Notes under the pieces: model-generated | Told to the model about the DNA's origin: nothing | Seen by the model: the letters and a program-made list of their open reading frames with translations, nothing else | Databases searched by the model: none | Shown: piece by piece, positions 25,267 through 35,142 of the stretch | How the letters are laid out: each line of letters starts with the position of its first letter | Position numbering within the stretch: position 1 is the stretch's first letter | Assembly (NCBI GenBank): GCA_028689055.1 | Contig: JAQTWZ010000008.1 | Location: 1-58,941, forward strand | Source: Sulfurimonas sp. | GTDB lineage: Bacteria; Campylobacterota; Campylobacteria; Campylobacterales; Sulfurimonadaceae | Length of the DNA stretch: 58,941 nucleotides | Reading direction: 5' to 3' | Translations under genes and position numbers: made by a program

Positions 25267-27071
25267 AAATAAAATTTATCATTTTTCTTTTTTCTATATT
25301 TTGGCTTGCTCTTATTGGGCGTGTTTTTTATCTGGCAGTCGAGTCAAATACCTATTATGACAAGCTTTCCCAAAGCAATACTATCAAGATTGAAAAAATT
25401 GCTCCTGTGCGTGGTGAGATTTTAGATAGAAATAATCTCCCGATTGCAATCAATAAGCTTGGCTTCAAAATCGAATTGCAACCACATTTGATGTCTGATG
25501 AGAAGAAAGATACTTTTAATGAAGAACTTGATTTTTTAATCAAACTTCTACCACAACTTGATCGTGAAGCAATCATCAAAAATTATAAAAAAGGAGATTC
25601 ATACTACAACCATTCTTTTATAGAAGTCGTGAATTTTATAGCGTATGAGGATATTATTCCTGTATATGCTATTTTAAATCTACGCGATTCTATCAATATT
25701 GTTCCTTCTCCAAAAAGATTTTATCCCTACAATGAAATTGCTTCGCATATCATAGGTTATGTAGCCCGCGCAAACCAGAAAGACATCGATGAAGATAATA
25801 CTCTGGAGTTGATAGGATACACGGGTAAAAACGGCTTAGAAAAATATTACAATGCTTATCTGCAAGGCGAAGAAGGTCGTAGAGAGATAAAAGTAAATGC
25901 TAAAAACAAAGAGATAGAAGAACTCTCCTACAAAAGTGCTGTTGAAGATAAAAAGCTCACGCTCAATATAGATATTGAATTACAAAAATATATCTCAGAA
26001 CTTTTTACAGATAAGTCCGGAGCTGTAGTTGTTATGGATGTCAATGGCTCTATACTCTCTGCAAGTAGTTATCCGGAATATAATCTAAATATATTTGTAT
26101 CGGGAATGTCTCAAGAGATGTATTCTGAACTCTCTTCAAGTTTAGAACATCCATTTACAAATAAACTTGTCAATGGTTTGTATCCTCCCGGTTCTACTAT
26201 CAAAACAGGTTTAGGACTGCTTTATATCACAACGGAACTGGATGAGAAATGGAGTGTCAATTGTGAATCAAATCTTCCTTTGGGCGGTCGCGTTTTTAGA
26301 TGCTGGAAAACGCATGGACATGGGAAAACAGAAATCAATAAAGCTATTCGTGAGAGTTGTGATGATTTTTTTTATAAAGGAAGTCTGATCGTTGGCAATG
26401 AAAAGATGGCCGAAGGTCTTATGCGATATGGTCTAGGAAAAAAAACAGGGGTCGATCTTCCAAATGAGTTTATTGGGGTCGTGCCTTCACGTGAATGGAA
26501 AAGAAACAAATATAAGCGCTCATGGAATATAGGTGAGACAATTAATACTTCAATAGGTCAAGGAGATTTTCTCACTACACCTATGCAAATAGCGCAATAT
26601 ACGGCGCTCATGGCAACAGGAAAACTTCCGGTTCCACATTTTGCAAAGATGATAGGAGATGAAGTATATGCGCCACAGCCTCAAGAAGTTTTGAGTGAAG
26701 AAGAGCTCAAAAAACTTCCAAAAATACAAAAAGCGATGTTTGAAGTTTGCAACACCTCAGGCGGAACAGCTGTGAACTATGTAAAAAAATCTAAAGTTAT
26801 TCTTGCCGGAAAAACTGGAACAGCGCAGGTTATAGCCATCAAGCAGGACATCAAAAAAAGAGAACTTGAACACGAGATGGATTATTATAACCGGTCTCAT
26901 GCATGGTTTACAACCTACGGACCTTATAAAGATCCTCAATATGTCGTTTCAGTTCTTGTAGAACATGGGGGACATGGAGGTGCTGCGGCAGGGGATATGG
27001 TCTCTAGCATATATAACAAGCTGTTGGAACTTGATTATATAAAGCAGGAAAGTCCTAAGTCCAAGCGCTAA
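25263..27071 (+). CDS. mrdA: Penicillin-binding protein 2 (cell elongation transpeptidase)
   Basis: A 602-residue class B PBP. N-terminal membrane anchor (about 3-22), pedestal domain (about 45-215) with IAPVRGEILDRNNLPIAINK, and transpeptidase domain with PPGSTIKTG (nucleophilic Ser near 311), the SxN-type variant ESCDDF near 363, and AGKTGTAQ near 515. It cross-links peptidoglycan in lateral growth with RodA and MreBCD. Last gene of the envelope operon; its end is 9 bases from the convergent ybeY stop. Confidence 0.94.
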   Translation: MKIKFIIFLFSIFWLALIGRVFYLAVESNTYYDKLSQSNTIKIEKIAPVRGEILDRNNLPIAINKLGFKIELQPHLMSDEKKDTFNEELDFLIKLLPQLDREAIIKNYKKGDSYYNHSFIEVVNFIAYEDIIPVYAILNLRDSINIVPSPKRFYPYNEIASHIIGYVARANQKDIDEDNTLELIGYTGKNGLEKYYNAYLQGEEGRREIKVNAKNKEIEELSYKSAVEDKKLTLNIDIELQKYISELFTDKSGAVVVMDVNGSILSASSYPEYNLNIFVSGMSQEMYSELSSSLEHPFTNKLVNGLYPPGSTIKTGLGLLYITTELDEKWSVNCESNLPLGGRVFRCWKTHGHGKTEINKAIRESCDDFFYKGSLIVGNEKMAEGLMRYGLGKKTGVDLPNEFIGVVPSREWKRNKYKRSWNIGETINTSIGQGDFLTTPMQIAQYTALMATGKLPVPHFAKMIGDEVYAPQPQEVLSEEELKKLPKIQKAMFEVCNTSGGTAVNYVKKSKVILAGKTGTAQVIAIKQDIKKRELEHEMDYYNRSHAWFTTYGPYKDPQYVVSVLVEHGGHGGAAAGDMVSSIYNKLLELDYIKQESPKSKR

Positions 27072-27080
27072 GCGATTTTT

Positions 27081-27503
27081 TTATCCTTGTGTTCGAATGA
27101 TAAGACTTTGCGGTAGAGCAAATTTATTGATAAGAGATGCCTCTTTTTCCCGCATTTCACCTTTGTCACTCTCATGGTCAAAACCAAGCAGATGCAGTAA
27201 TCCATGGATAAAAAGTAAGGCGAGTTCGTCATCACAGCTATGCCCTAACTCTTTGGATTTTTCTTCTACATGAGCGGAAGAAATCACGATACTTCCGGCC
27301 AAAGAGGACATAGGCATCTCCACAAAAGGAAAACTGAGCACATCCGTATCTTTGTCAATAGCTCTAAATTCTTTATTTATCTCCCGTATCTCTTCATTTG
27401 AGGTGATGATAAGCTCAATATCTTTTTTTGTAAGAGACTCTGCGATACGTTTTAAAAGGGGTTCATTGACTTCAAGTGAAGTTCTGTTATCTAATTCAAT
27501 CAT
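27081..27503 (-). CDS. ybeY: Endoribonuclease YbeY
   Basis: A 140-residue zinc-dependent endoribonuclease for 16S rRNA 3' maturation and 70S quality control. The zinc motif is HGLLHLLGFDH (His100, His104, His110), preceded by the family DVLSFPF block near 54-60. Convergent with mrdA and divergent from queC. Confidence 0.94.
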   Translation of the reverse strand: MIELDNRTSLEVNEPLLKRIAESLTKKDIELIITSNEEIREINKEFRAIDKDTDVLSFPFVEMPMSSLAGSIVISSAHVEEKSKELGHSCDDELALLFIHGLLHLLGFDHESDKGEMREKEASLINKFALPQSLIIRTQG

Positions 27504-27559
27504 AAAAGTGATTATAGCAAAGCAGAGCTATATTTTTGAAAATATGCTAAAATCCACTT

Positions 27560-28240
27560 ATGAATTTACATGAAAAAAAGAAAAAAGCGCTCTGTATCAT
27601 GAGCGGTGGTATGGACTCAACTTTGGCTGCGTATATGATGCGAGAGGCCGGTTATGAGATATTGGCTGTGCATTTCAATTATGATCAAAGAACTCAGGCG
27701 AAAGAATTGGTCTGTTTTGAAGCAATATGCAAAGAGTTAGAGATAAAAACGCAATATGTTTTGGATTTGAGTTTTTTCAAACAACTCGGTGCTTCTGCAC
27801 TTACGGATACCAATATCGATGTGCCTCTTGGTGGTGTTGGAGAGGGTGTGCCTGTTACATACGTACCTTTTCGTAACGGCATATTTTTGAGTATGGCAGC
27901 AGCCATTGCTGAAAAAGAGGGTGCTTGTGTTATCTCTATCGGTGTAGTTGAAGAGGATAGTAGCGGTTATCCCGACTGCAGAGAAGCATATATAAAAAGT
28001 ATGGAACAAAGCATCAATCTTGGCACAAAAGATGAAACGCAGATTGAGATTAGGATGCCGCTTGTGCATCTAAAAAAATCACAGATAGTACAAAAAGCGC
28101 TTGAACTTCATGTGCCCCTTGAGCTCACTTGGAGTTGTTATAAAAATGAGGAGAAAGCTTGCGGTCTTTGTGATAGTTGCAGACTTAGATTAAACGGCTT
28201 TGCTTTAGCAAATATGCAAGACCCTATAGAGTATGAATGA
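27560..28240 (+). CDS. queC: 7-cyano-7-deazaguanine synthase
   Basis: Converts 7-carboxy-7-deazaguanine to preQ0 with ATP and ammonia in queuosine synthesis. At 226 residues it has the PP-loop SGGMDSTLAAYM at residues 14-25 and the zinc-binding cysteine set CYKNEEKACGLCDSCRLR near the C-terminus. Pairs functionally with tgt at the left edge of the window. Overlaps the next gene by 8 bases. Confidence 0.94.
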   Translation: MNLHEKKKKALCIMSGGMDSTLAAYMMREAGYEILAVHFNYDQRTQAKELVCFEAICKELEIKTQYVLDLSFFKQLGASALTDTNIDVPLGGVGEGVPVTYVPFRNGIFLSMAAAIAEKEGACVISIGVVEEDSSGYPDCREAYIKSMEQSINLGTKDETQIEIRMPLVHLKKSQIVQKALELHVPLELTWSCYKNEEKACGLCDSCRLRLNGFALANMQDPIEYE

Positions 28241-28910
28241 GATTTTTTTTAAAGAGCTTCGGATCGAACATATCTCCAATCCGAAACTCAAACATAGCTA
28301 TATAAGTATCAAACCAAACTATAACCCAAACGCAGCTCAAGTTGCAAAAATAGTGCTTAAAACTCCCAAAGTCTCACAAGATTTTATACATGAGCTACTT
28401 CTCCAGCGAGAGCAGTGGATGCGTAAACAGATTTTAAAATTTCAAAAAACAAAACCAAAAGAGATAAATCTTGAAGACGAAGTGCTACTTTTTGGAGAAA
28501 TATACAGTCTTGATAGTCAAGAGGCAAAACCTTTACGAGAAAAACTTGCAAAAATACCTATAAACGCAGTCTTAAAAATAGAGAACTCTTATAATCTCTT
28601 TTATCTCGAACTCTCACAAGAATATCTTCCAAAAAGAGTGGAATATTTTGCACAGATAATGAGGCTAGAGTATCGTGGAGTTGTTTTTAAAAAGTTCAAA
28701 AGTAAATGGGGAAGTTGTGACTCAAAAAAAATAATTACACTCAATACGCAGCTCATGAAGGTTCAAAAAGAGCTTATAGACTATGTGATCGTTCATGAGC
28801 TAGCGCATTTGGTGCATATGAATCACTCCAAAGCTTTTCATGCTCATGTAGAAAAATATCTTCCTTTTTCGCAAAAGTTACGAAGCGCTTTAAAAAATAC
28901 CCATCTTTAA
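28233..28910 (+). CDS. YgjP-type M48-like metallopeptidase
   Basis: A 225-residue protein of the YgjP/DUF45 (SprT-like gluzincin) family. The zinc motif VIVHELAHLVHMNHSKAFHA (HELAH near residue 189, third ligand His or Glu downstream) and the preceding KSKWGSCDSKKIITLN block are family hallmarks. Found widely next to restriction or housekeeping genes; substrate unknown. Translationally coupled to queC. Confidence 0.85.
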   Translation: MNEIFFKELRIEHISNPKLKHSYISIKPNYNPNAAQVAKIVLKTPKVSQDFIHELLLQREQWMRKQILKFQKTKPKEINLEDEVLLFGEIYSLDSQEAKPLREKLAKIPINAVLKIENSYNLFYLELSQEYLPKRVEYFAQIMRLEYRGVVFKKFKSKWGSCDSKKIITLNTQLMKVQKELIDYVIVHELAHLVHMNHSKAFHAHVEKYLPFSQKLRSALKNTHL

Positions 28911-28926
28911 AATAAGGTCTCTAAAA

Positions 28927-30060
28927 CTATCTTGCGTTTAAGAAGTAGCGCAGACTTGTATCGCTCCACTCTTTGGAGAGTTGGAGGTGCTTGTTTATAG
29001 AAGTATATACTTTTGTAAAATCTTCATTTTGTGCACTTAACTCAGATATAACTTCTTTGAGTGCGACTTTACCTGCGTTAATGACATCCTCGGGAAACTG
29101 CAAAATTGCCACATTTAATGCACGAAGTTGTTGTAGAGCTAGAATATTTTCTGCATGAAATTCGTAAGTCATGTTTGAGTTTAACTCAGAAGAAGCAACC
29201 TCAATAATTGCTTGATGTTCAAAAGAGAGTTTTTCAAAAGCGTGTTTGTTAAATGTAAGCTCCAAAATAGAACCCGGCTCATGCCAGCCTGAATAGTAAT
29301 ATGGAGCGACTTTATAAAATCCCATTTTCAGATCAAGTGCAGGTCCCACCCATTCAGTTGCGTCAATAACACCGCGCTCAAGTGAAGTGTATATTTCCCC
29401 TGCAGGTAAAAGCACAGGATTGACACCAAATTTTGCAAATACTTCACCGCCCAAACCGGGGATACGCATCTTTAGACCTTGCATATCAGCGAGTGATGTT
29501 ATAGGTTTTCGGAACCAACCACCCATCTGTATATTGGTATTGCCGCCCATAAACGGATGAAGATTGTATTTTGCGTACTGTTCTCTCCAAAGATCAAGTC
29601 CCCCGCCAAAAAGCATCCAAGAGTTTATCTCTTCTGAGGTAAAACCAAAAGGGATACCGCTATAAAGAGAAAACGCAGAGTTTTTGCCTTTCCAATAGTA
29701 CGGCCCTGAGTGAAACGCATCTATCTGTCCGCTTGAGCACGCATCAAAAACGGCGAGGGCAGGGACAAGGGTATTTTTTGGATAAAGTTTTATCTCTAAA
29801 GAACCGCCACTGATATCTTTGACTCTTTGCGCAAACTTCTCAACATTGGTCCCCATAATAGGAAAATGTGCCGGCCAACTTGTTGCAAGTTTGATGATGG
29901 TCTTTTTGTTTTTATTGACATGAACTTTTTTTGTCTCATCTGCTTTTGCCGATGGATGTTTTGAATAGTCTATCGCTTGACGATTGGCGTCGTTACAAGC
30001 ACCAAGCGCTAAAGCACCTGAAGCAAGAGTCGCTGTGGTTAAAAAATCTCTGCGGTTCAT
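28927..30060 (-). CDS. TRAP transporter solute-binding protein, DctP family, orphan
   Basis: A 377-residue periplasmic binding protein. The N-terminus combines a twin-arginine signal (MNRRDFLTTATLASGALALG) with a lipobox ending at Cys22, so it is probably exported folded and lipid-anchored. The DctP fold shows KLATSWPAHFPIMGTNVEKF, FAQRVKDISGG, and the conserved GLKMRIPGLGGEVF, with VIDATEWVGPALDLKMGFYK. These last features resemble the TakP/keto-acid and mannitol-type binders. No DctQ or DctM gene adjoins it. AGGAGG precedes the ATG; 9 bases separate it from the gene upstream. Confidence 0.87.
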   Translation of the reverse strand: MNRRDFLTTATLASGALALGACNDANRQAIDYSKHPSAKADETKKVHVNKNKKTIIKLATSWPAHFPIMGTNVEKFAQRVKDISGGSLEIKLYPKNTLVPALAVFDACSSGQIDAFHSGPYYWKGKNSAFSLYSGIPFGFTSEEINSWMLFGGGLDLWREQYAKYNLHPFMGGNTNIQMGGWFRKPITSLADMQGLKMRIPGLGGEVFAKFGVNPVLLPAGEIYTSLERGVIDATEWVGPALDLKMGFYKVAPYYYSGWHEPGSILELTFNKHAFEKLSFEHQAIIEVASSELNSNMTYEFHAENILALQQLRALNVAILQFPEDVINAGKVALKEVISELSAQNEDFTKVYTSINKHLQLSKEWSDTSLRYFLNAR

Positions 30061-30068
30061 AGAACCTC

Positions 30069-31070
30069 CTAAAAATCTAAAGTAAGCTGCTTATGTGCTA
30101 CATGAGCATGGGATAAGATGGATTTGTCTGCACCTGCGATAAACGCAAAGTGAAATTTTTTTTGATCCAATATCCTAAATATATCTTTTTCATTGGTGTA
30201 TGTGTAGATGTTTGAGCTTTTTTCAAATGCTTCGTACATACTATTTGGGATGAGGCAGATGATTTTTGCCCATGTTGCGTTTTCTTGCAAAAAAATGATT
30301 TCAGAAGTAGCTAAGTCTGCATTTTGCTCGAAAATGAGTACTTTGTCACTTGTTCCAAACTCTTTTATTTCAAAGTTTTTATTTGTAAAAACTGCCTGAA
30401 AATGGTCAATCTGCGTAAATTTTCTCAGTCGATAATTTACTTGAAGTGTTTGAAAAAGAGCTAAAAGCTCTTCAAGATAGGGAATAAAAAAAGGCGATAA
30501 AAGCTGTCTTTCGTAAAAGATGTCATCATAGATAAAAGAGGTCTCAAAAAGTGTCTGCTCAACTATACTTATCTTACGCAAAGAATTTGTGGGCATCTGT
30601 TGGATATCTGTAAAAATATCACTAGAACAAAGAGTGGGGCAATAGAGAAGGGTACTTTTTTGTTCACAATTCCAAAGTATTTTGGATAAAGTTCGCAAAT
30701 CAGAGTTTAGGACAATAAAGTTTGGCTCAGTAATGACTTGAAGTGCAAGTTTGAGAATAATTTCATTACACGCATAGCTTGTGACCTCTTTTTCTATCAG
30801 TCTAAAACGCAAGAGGCGCTTGAGTGCATCTTCAATACTTTGAACTTGTATCCAGGCAATCTCACTATCACTCATCTGCACAGGCTTAGAAAATATGATG
30901 CCATAGGCACCGTTAAAAATTGCACTCTCTATTTCATTCTCATCAAACGCAAGAAAAAGGTCACCGCGTTTGACTAATTTTGCTTCAAAGATTATATTTT
31001 CAAAACTCTTTACAAAAGGATTGTTGATGAGTTTTGCATTTGTGAGTGCGAGTACATTTTCAAGTCTCAT
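30069..31070 (-). CDS. Hypothetical protein with Mur-ligase-like N-terminus
   Basis: 333 residues, overlapping metG by ATGA. The first 100 residues (KLVKRGDLFLAFDENEIESA, then IFNGAYGIIF, then a linker ending EDALKRLLRFRL) follow the pattern of the UDP-MurNAc-binding domain of MurF/MurE. No P-loop (GxxGKT) or ligase lysine is found, so it is not an active Mur ligase. The remainder matches nothing I recognise. C. jejuni has an uncharacterised gene in the same place after metG (Cj0837c, as I recall), so it is conserved in the phylum. Confidence 0.6.
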   Translation of the reverse strand: MRLENVLALTNAKLINNPFVKSFENIIFEAKLVKRGDLFLAFDENEIESAIFNGAYGIIFSKPVQMSDSEIAWIQVQSIEDALKRLLRFRLIEKEVTSYACNEIILKLALQVITEPNFIVLNSDLRTLSKILWNCEQKSTLLYCPTLCSSDIFTDIQQMPTNSLRKISIVEQTLFETSFIYDDIFYERQLLSPFFIPYLEELLALFQTLQVNYRLRKFTQIDHFQAVFTNKNFEIKEFGTSDKVLIFEQNADLATSEIIFLQENATWAKIICLIPNSMYEAFEKSSNIYTYTNEKDIFRILDQKKFHFAFIAGADKSILSHAHVAHKQLTLDF

Positions 31071-33016
31071 CCAATAGGCGTGCCCGCTTTTTTAGGTTTT
31101 TCAGGTCTGATAAGAGAGAGTCCGTCTTCATCTTTTGCAGCCAAAAGCATACCCTCTGAGAGCATTCCCATCAGTTTGGCAGGTTTGAGGTTTGTAACAA
31201 CACAAACTTGTGTGCCAACAAGATCCTCAGGAGCATAAAACTCACGTATTCCCGCTACAACCTGTCTTGGTTTCTCGTCACCTACATCAACTTGTAGCTT
31301 GAGTAGTTTTTTACTTTTAGGAACTTCCTCTGCTTCTACAACAGTACCTATTTTGAGAGATGTTTGGAAAAATTGTCCTATCTCGATAAGGTTGTCTTCA
31401 TTTGTGTTTGAGGTAGTTTTTGGAGTCTCTTTGACCTCTTTGTTCTCTATTTCAGGCTCATTTGGATGCGCCGCAGGAGCTTCAGCCATCAATGGCTCAT
31501 CAATACGAGGGAAAAGAGGCGGCACTACTTTGATATTAAATAGTTTTAAGAGTTTTTTATCTAAAACAAGCTCTCTATAGCTTGCGTTATTGATCTCAAA
31601 TCCGAGTGCATCTGCTATGGTATTTGTGATTTTTGGCATAATTGGATGCAGCATGATAGATGCTTTGGCTAGGATGTTTGCCACAAGCGCTACAGTTGCA
31701 AGCGCCTCATCTTTTTTATCTTCTTTCATTTTCACCCAAGGTGCATGCTCTTCGATAGCTTTGTTGCCGATAGCAAAAAGTTTCCAAAGTTCTTCAAGGT
31801 ATCTGTGTGTTTGAAGATTTTCCATATAAGTATCAAGTGAAGCAAGGATATCGTGCATCGCTGTAAGCTCTTTTGTATGGTATTTTTCTACATCTACGCT
31901 GTCGATTTCAAAATTAGAATATTTGCCGCTCATGCCGATGATACGATTGAGAAGATTTCCCAAGTCGTTGCTGAGTTCAGAGTTGATTCTGTCTATAAAT
32001 GCACGTTGGGAAAAGTCTCCGTCTTGACCAAACGGTACTTCTCTAAGCATAAAATAACGAAGATTTTCAGCACCATAAGCATCAGCAACTTCTTTAGGAG
32101 CGATAACATTGCCTTTTGATTTTGACATCTTTTCGCCGTCTCTTGTCCACCATCCGTGTGCACCGATATGCTGTGGAAGAGGTAGGTCAAGACTCATCAA
32201 AAACGCAGGCCAGTAGATTGCGTGAAAACGCAGAATATCTTTACCGACAAACTGTACAGAAGCAGGCCAGTAGTTCATATTTGCATCATCTTTACCATAC
32301 CCGAGTGCTGTGATATAGTTGAGGAGTGCATCGAGCCAAACATACATAACGTGCTTGTCATCTTGCAATGAAGCCGGCATCTTCACACCCCAAGTAAAAG
32401 ATGTTCTTGTTACGGAAAGATCACGAAGTCCGCCTTTTACGAAGTTTATAACCTCATTTGCGCGAGAACGAGGAAGGATAAAATCAGGGTTGTTTGTATA
32501 ATGCTCTAAAAGTCTGTTTTCGTATTTTGAAAGTCTAAAAAAGTAGCTCTCTTCTTTTACGATACTTGTACTTCTTCCACAATCGGGGCAAAATTCACCA
32601 TCTATGAGTTGTGTTTCAGGAAAGAAGGTCTCACAGCTTACGCAGTAGTGACCCTCATAAAAATCTTTGTAAATATCACCCTTGGCATACATAGTCTCAA
32701 ATGCTTTTTGTACACCTATCTTATGGTCTTCATCTGTTGTACGGATAAATTTATCATAACAGATACCAAACTCATCCCATAAGTTTTTGAAAGTAGCGCT
32801 GATTTCATCTGCAAACTGAGCTGTCGGTTTGCCATTTTTCTGCGCTGACTCTTCTATCTTTTGACCATGTTCGTCTGTTCCCGTTAAGAAGTAGGTATCT
32901 TCACCCTTTAATTTTTCATAGCGTGCCATAGAGTCTGCGATAAATGTTGTGTATGCATGACCGATATGCGCCTCGCCGTTTACATAATATATAGGGGTTG
33001 TGATATATTTACTCAA
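31067..33016 (-). CDS. metG: Methionyl-tRNA synthetase
   Basis: 649 residues. Class I signature HIGHAYTT near residue 18 and KMSKSKGN near 297; a zinc knuckle CVSCETFFPETQLIDGEFC, then PDCG, near 145-166. The C-terminal 105 residues form a Trbp111-like tRNA-binding/dimerisation domain (LKIGTVVEAEEVPKSKKLLK), joined by a Pro/Glu-rich linker (about 510-540). The start is TTG at 33016 after AAGGAAAC; no in-frame ATG lies closer. Leads the Cj0837-like gene. Confidence 0.95.
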   Translation of the reverse strand: MSKYITTPIYYVNGEAHIGHAYTTFIADSMARYEKLKGEDTYFLTGTDEHGQKIEESAQKNGKPTAQFADEISATFKNLWDEFGICYDKFIRTTDEDHKIGVQKAFETMYAKGDIYKDFYEGHYCVSCETFFPETQLIDGEFCPDCGRSTSIVKEESYFFRLSKYENRLLEHYTNNPDFILPRSRANEVINFVKGGLRDLSVTRTSFTWGVKMPASLQDDKHVMYVWLDALLNYITALGYGKDDANMNYWPASVQFVGKDILRFHAIYWPAFLMSLDLPLPQHIGAHGWWTRDGEKMSKSKGNVIAPKEVADAYGAENLRYFMLREVPFGQDGDFSQRAFIDRINSELSNDLGNLLNRIIGMSGKYSNFEIDSVDVEKYHTKELTAMHDILASLDTYMENLQTHRYLEELWKLFAIGNKAIEEHAPWVKMKEDKKDEALATVALVANILAKASIMLHPIMPKITNTIADALGFEINNASYRELVLDKKLLKLFNIKVVPPLFPRIDEPLMAEAPAAHPNEPEIENKEVKETPKTTSNTNEDNLIEIGQFFQTSLKIGTVVEAEEVPKSKKLLKLQVDVGDEKPRQVVAGIREFYAPEDLVGTQVCVVTNLKPAKLMGMLSEGMLLAAKDEDGLSLIRPEKPKKAGTPIG

Positions 33017-33047
33017 TTTGTTTCCTTAGTATAAATCTTGCATAATT

Positions 33048-33239
33048 TTAAAATTCAAAGCCACCGGTTTCTCCCTTGGACATACTGTTGTAGACGGCTT
33101 TTACGTAGTCTAAACGCAGCTCGCAAGAGAAAAAATGCTCACAATCACTACATGATTTCAGCTCTTTTTCTTTTTGACAAAGTTCTATTTTGATGATCAT
33201 CTCATCAAGATAGAGCTCAAATTTATCTTTGTTTTGCAT
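33048..33239 (-). CDS. Small conserved cysteine-motif protein
   Basis: A 63-residue protein. N-terminal amphipathic helix ([19 protein letters not shown]) followed by a Cys cluster [16 protein letters not shown] (C-x2-C-x-H-F-x2-C) and a short tail. Overlaps fbp by 17 bases and lies 31 bases before metG. C. jejuni keeps a small gene here (Cj0839c, as I recall). The cysteines and histidine could bind zinc; function is unknown. Confidence 0.75.
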   Translation of the reverse strand: MQNKDKFELYLDEMIIKIELCQKEKELKSCSDCEHFFSCELRLDYVKAVYNSMSKGETGGFEF

Positions 33240-34065
33240 ACACTTCTTTTACTCTTGCGATTTCATATTTTGAACCAAAAAAGCATACAGCCGTATCATG
33301 AATATGCTCATGATTTAAGCTCATGAGATCATTGTATCCATCAATTGCGTCTCCGCCTGATTTTTGGTAGATGTAGGCAAACGGAAAGACTTCAAAAAGT
33401 TTACGGAGTTTGCCTTCTGGTTTATCTGATGTGCCAGGATAACTAAAAAGTCCGCCGCCTTTGAGAAGTATCTGATGCAAATCCGGAACCATACCGCCAG
33501 AGTATCTCAAGCGATACCCTTCAGCAAAGAAACTATCTACAAGTTCTTTATGGTATGGTGCCCAGTTTTGCTGTGTCCCGCCAGGAGCGTTTAGTTTGCC
33601 TTTTTCAGATAAACGAATCTCTTTTACAAATTCAAATTCACCCGCTTGAAGCAGATAAAGTTTTGTTTTGTTTTGGGCAAAAACCATCTCAACACGAGGA
33701 CCATACACAACGTAGCATGATGCAACCATATTTTGCGCACCAAAAGCATTTTCATAAATACCAAAAATAGAACCGACACTGAGATTGACATCTACCAAAG
33801 AAGAGCCATCGAGTGGATCATAAGCGATAAAGTATTTTCCACCTGCATTCATCGGCATCGGAAGCTCTTTTTCTTCACTGGCAATAGTATGTATGGAAGC
33901 AACTCTTGAGAATTCCTCTTCAATAATCATATCACACTGGATATCAAGCTGTAGCTGCGTTTCCCCCGAAGAGTTTTCTTGTTGAGAATAACCTATATCT
34001 TTTACATCTATCGCTGTCTTAATTCTTTTTGCACATCTTTGAATGGCATCAAATATATCTCGCAT
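33223..34065 (-). CDS. fbp: Fructose-1,6-bisphosphatase, class I
   Basis: A 280-residue gluconeogenic phosphatase. The metal and phosphate site is [20 protein letters not shown], with upstream [11 protein letters not shown]. It makes hexose phosphate from C3 units produced by the reductive TCA cycle in this organism. ATG 34065 after AAAGGAAG is preferred over an in-frame ATG at 34098 that lies within the mobB 3' end. Part of the mobB-fbp-small-metG run. Confidence 0.94.
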   Translation of the reverse strand: MRDIFDAIQRCAKRIKTAIDVKDIGYSQQENSSGETQLQLDIQCDMIIEEEFSRVASIHTIASEEKELPMPMNAGGKYFIAYDPLDGSSLVDVNLSVGSIFGIYENAFGAQNMVASCYVVYGPRVEMVFAQNKTKLYLLQAGEFEFVKEIRLSEKGKLNAPGGTQQNWAPYHKELVDSFFAEGYRLRYSGGMVPDLHQILLKGGGLFSYPGTSDKPEGKLRKLFEVFPFAYIYQKSGGDAIDGYNDLMSLNHEHIHDTAVCFFGSKYEIARVKEVYAKQR

Positions 34066-34067
34066 TT

Positions 34068-34571
34068 TTATACTTCCTTTGCATTTTTTAAAATCCAAGA
34101 TATTACATCATCTGGATTGTTGAGATCAAGTATGTCAATACCTTCCGGCAGTGCATACATCTTTGTATCTATACTTTCATCTATCGCCAAAGCATCCATA
34201 TAAGGAAAATAATCCTCATCAAGTGCGTTTCTAAAGACACTAATACGCGGAAGAGGGAGGTTTTTGAGACCTTCTACTAACAGTATATCAAAAGTGTTAA
34301 AAAGCCGTATCATCTCATCTAACTCTTTATTCTTTTGTGAAAAGTATGTTGTCCTTGTCGGAGAAGTGACGATAACTTCAGCACCGGTATCGGAAAATTT
34401 ATAACTATCTTTACCTTCGACATCAAAACGCGCTTTGTCTTTTGGGTCATGCTTAATAATAGCGACTTCTAGTTTATGTTCATGGATAAGTTTACGCGCT
34501 ACTTTTAAAATAAGCGTGGTTTTACCACTATTAGAAGGACCTGTAAATGCAACTGCTACTCTTTTATTCAA
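34068..34571 (-). CDS. mobB: Molybdopterin-guanine dinucleotide biosynthesis adaptor MobB
   Basis: A 167-residue GTP-binding P-loop protein ([20 protein letters not shown]) with the family KHDPKD block and a [16 protein letters not shown] motif. It helps MobA attach GMP to molybdopterin for bis-MGD enzymes such as periplasmic nitrate reductase or formate dehydrogenase. First gene of a 5-gene reverse-strand operon; 2 bases before fbp. Divergent from the lipoprotein gene at 34660. Confidence 0.92.
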   Translation of the reverse strand: MNKRVAVAFTGPSNSGKTTLILKVARKLIHEHKLEVAIIKHDPKDKARFDVEGKDSYKFSDTGAEVIVTSPTRTTYFSQKNKELDEMIRLFNTFDILLVEGLKNLPLPRISVFRNALDEDYFPYMDALAIDESIDTKMYALPEGIDILDLNNPDDVISWILKNAKEV

Positions 34572-34659
34572 AATAAACTCGATGTTTTTAAATTTAGGCG
34601 ATTATACAAAAAGGTAGTTTAATAAGATATAATTCATGATAATTTTTTTGGGATGTGTT

Positions 34660-35124
34660 ATGAATTTTTTACCTGTTTTGGCTTTTTTTTTGATTTTTTT
34701 GGGTGGATGTTCGCAAAAAAGCGCTTTCTCAAACTTCGAACTTACCAGAGCACAAGAATTTTCTATCTCCAATACTCAAAGAGCCAAAATAGTTTCTTCA
34801 GATAAGGTTGAAGGTGCTTTTACTGCAGTTTACCTCAATAATATTTATCCTGAAATATACACGCAAAATGATGCTTTTCTCATTTGCCTTTATACAAAAG
34901 ATACAATAGACCTGAAAGATTTACAATTTAAAGTAAATAACAAAGAAGCCATTGTAATTGAAAAATTAGAAGATGAGTGTGAATTTAAAGATCTCGTTGT
35001 AATGCAAAATAGTTGGAATAGCTGTTATTTACTAGAGTTTGAAAGTAATGAAGAGAGAGAAATAAAGTTTCAAGTTAAAGGTGATATTTACCATTCTATA
35101 TTGCTTAGATACAAAAAGCGATAA
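34660..35124 (+). CDS. Small lipoprotein, Cj0842-like
   Basis: 154 residues. Signal peptide with lipobox FLGGC (Cys17) followed by a beta-rich body; no domain recognised. A second pair of cysteines and LLEFESNEEREIKFQVKGDI suggest an extracytoplasmic beta-sandwich. It faces the yggT gene. C. jejuni has a small exported protein between mobB and yggT (Cj0842, as I recall). ATG 34660 gives a proper leader; an ATG at 34636 would add eight residues before it. Confidence 0.75.
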   Translation: MNFLPVLAFFLIFLGGCSQKSAFSNFELTRAQEFSISNTQRAKIVSSDKVEGAFTAVYLNNIYPEIYTQNDAFLICLYTKDTIDLKDLQFKVNNKEAIVIEKLEDECEFKDLVVMQNSWNSCYLLEFESNEEREIKFQVKGDIYHSILLRYKKR

Positions 35125-35142
35125 ACCCCTCGTAAGAAGGAT

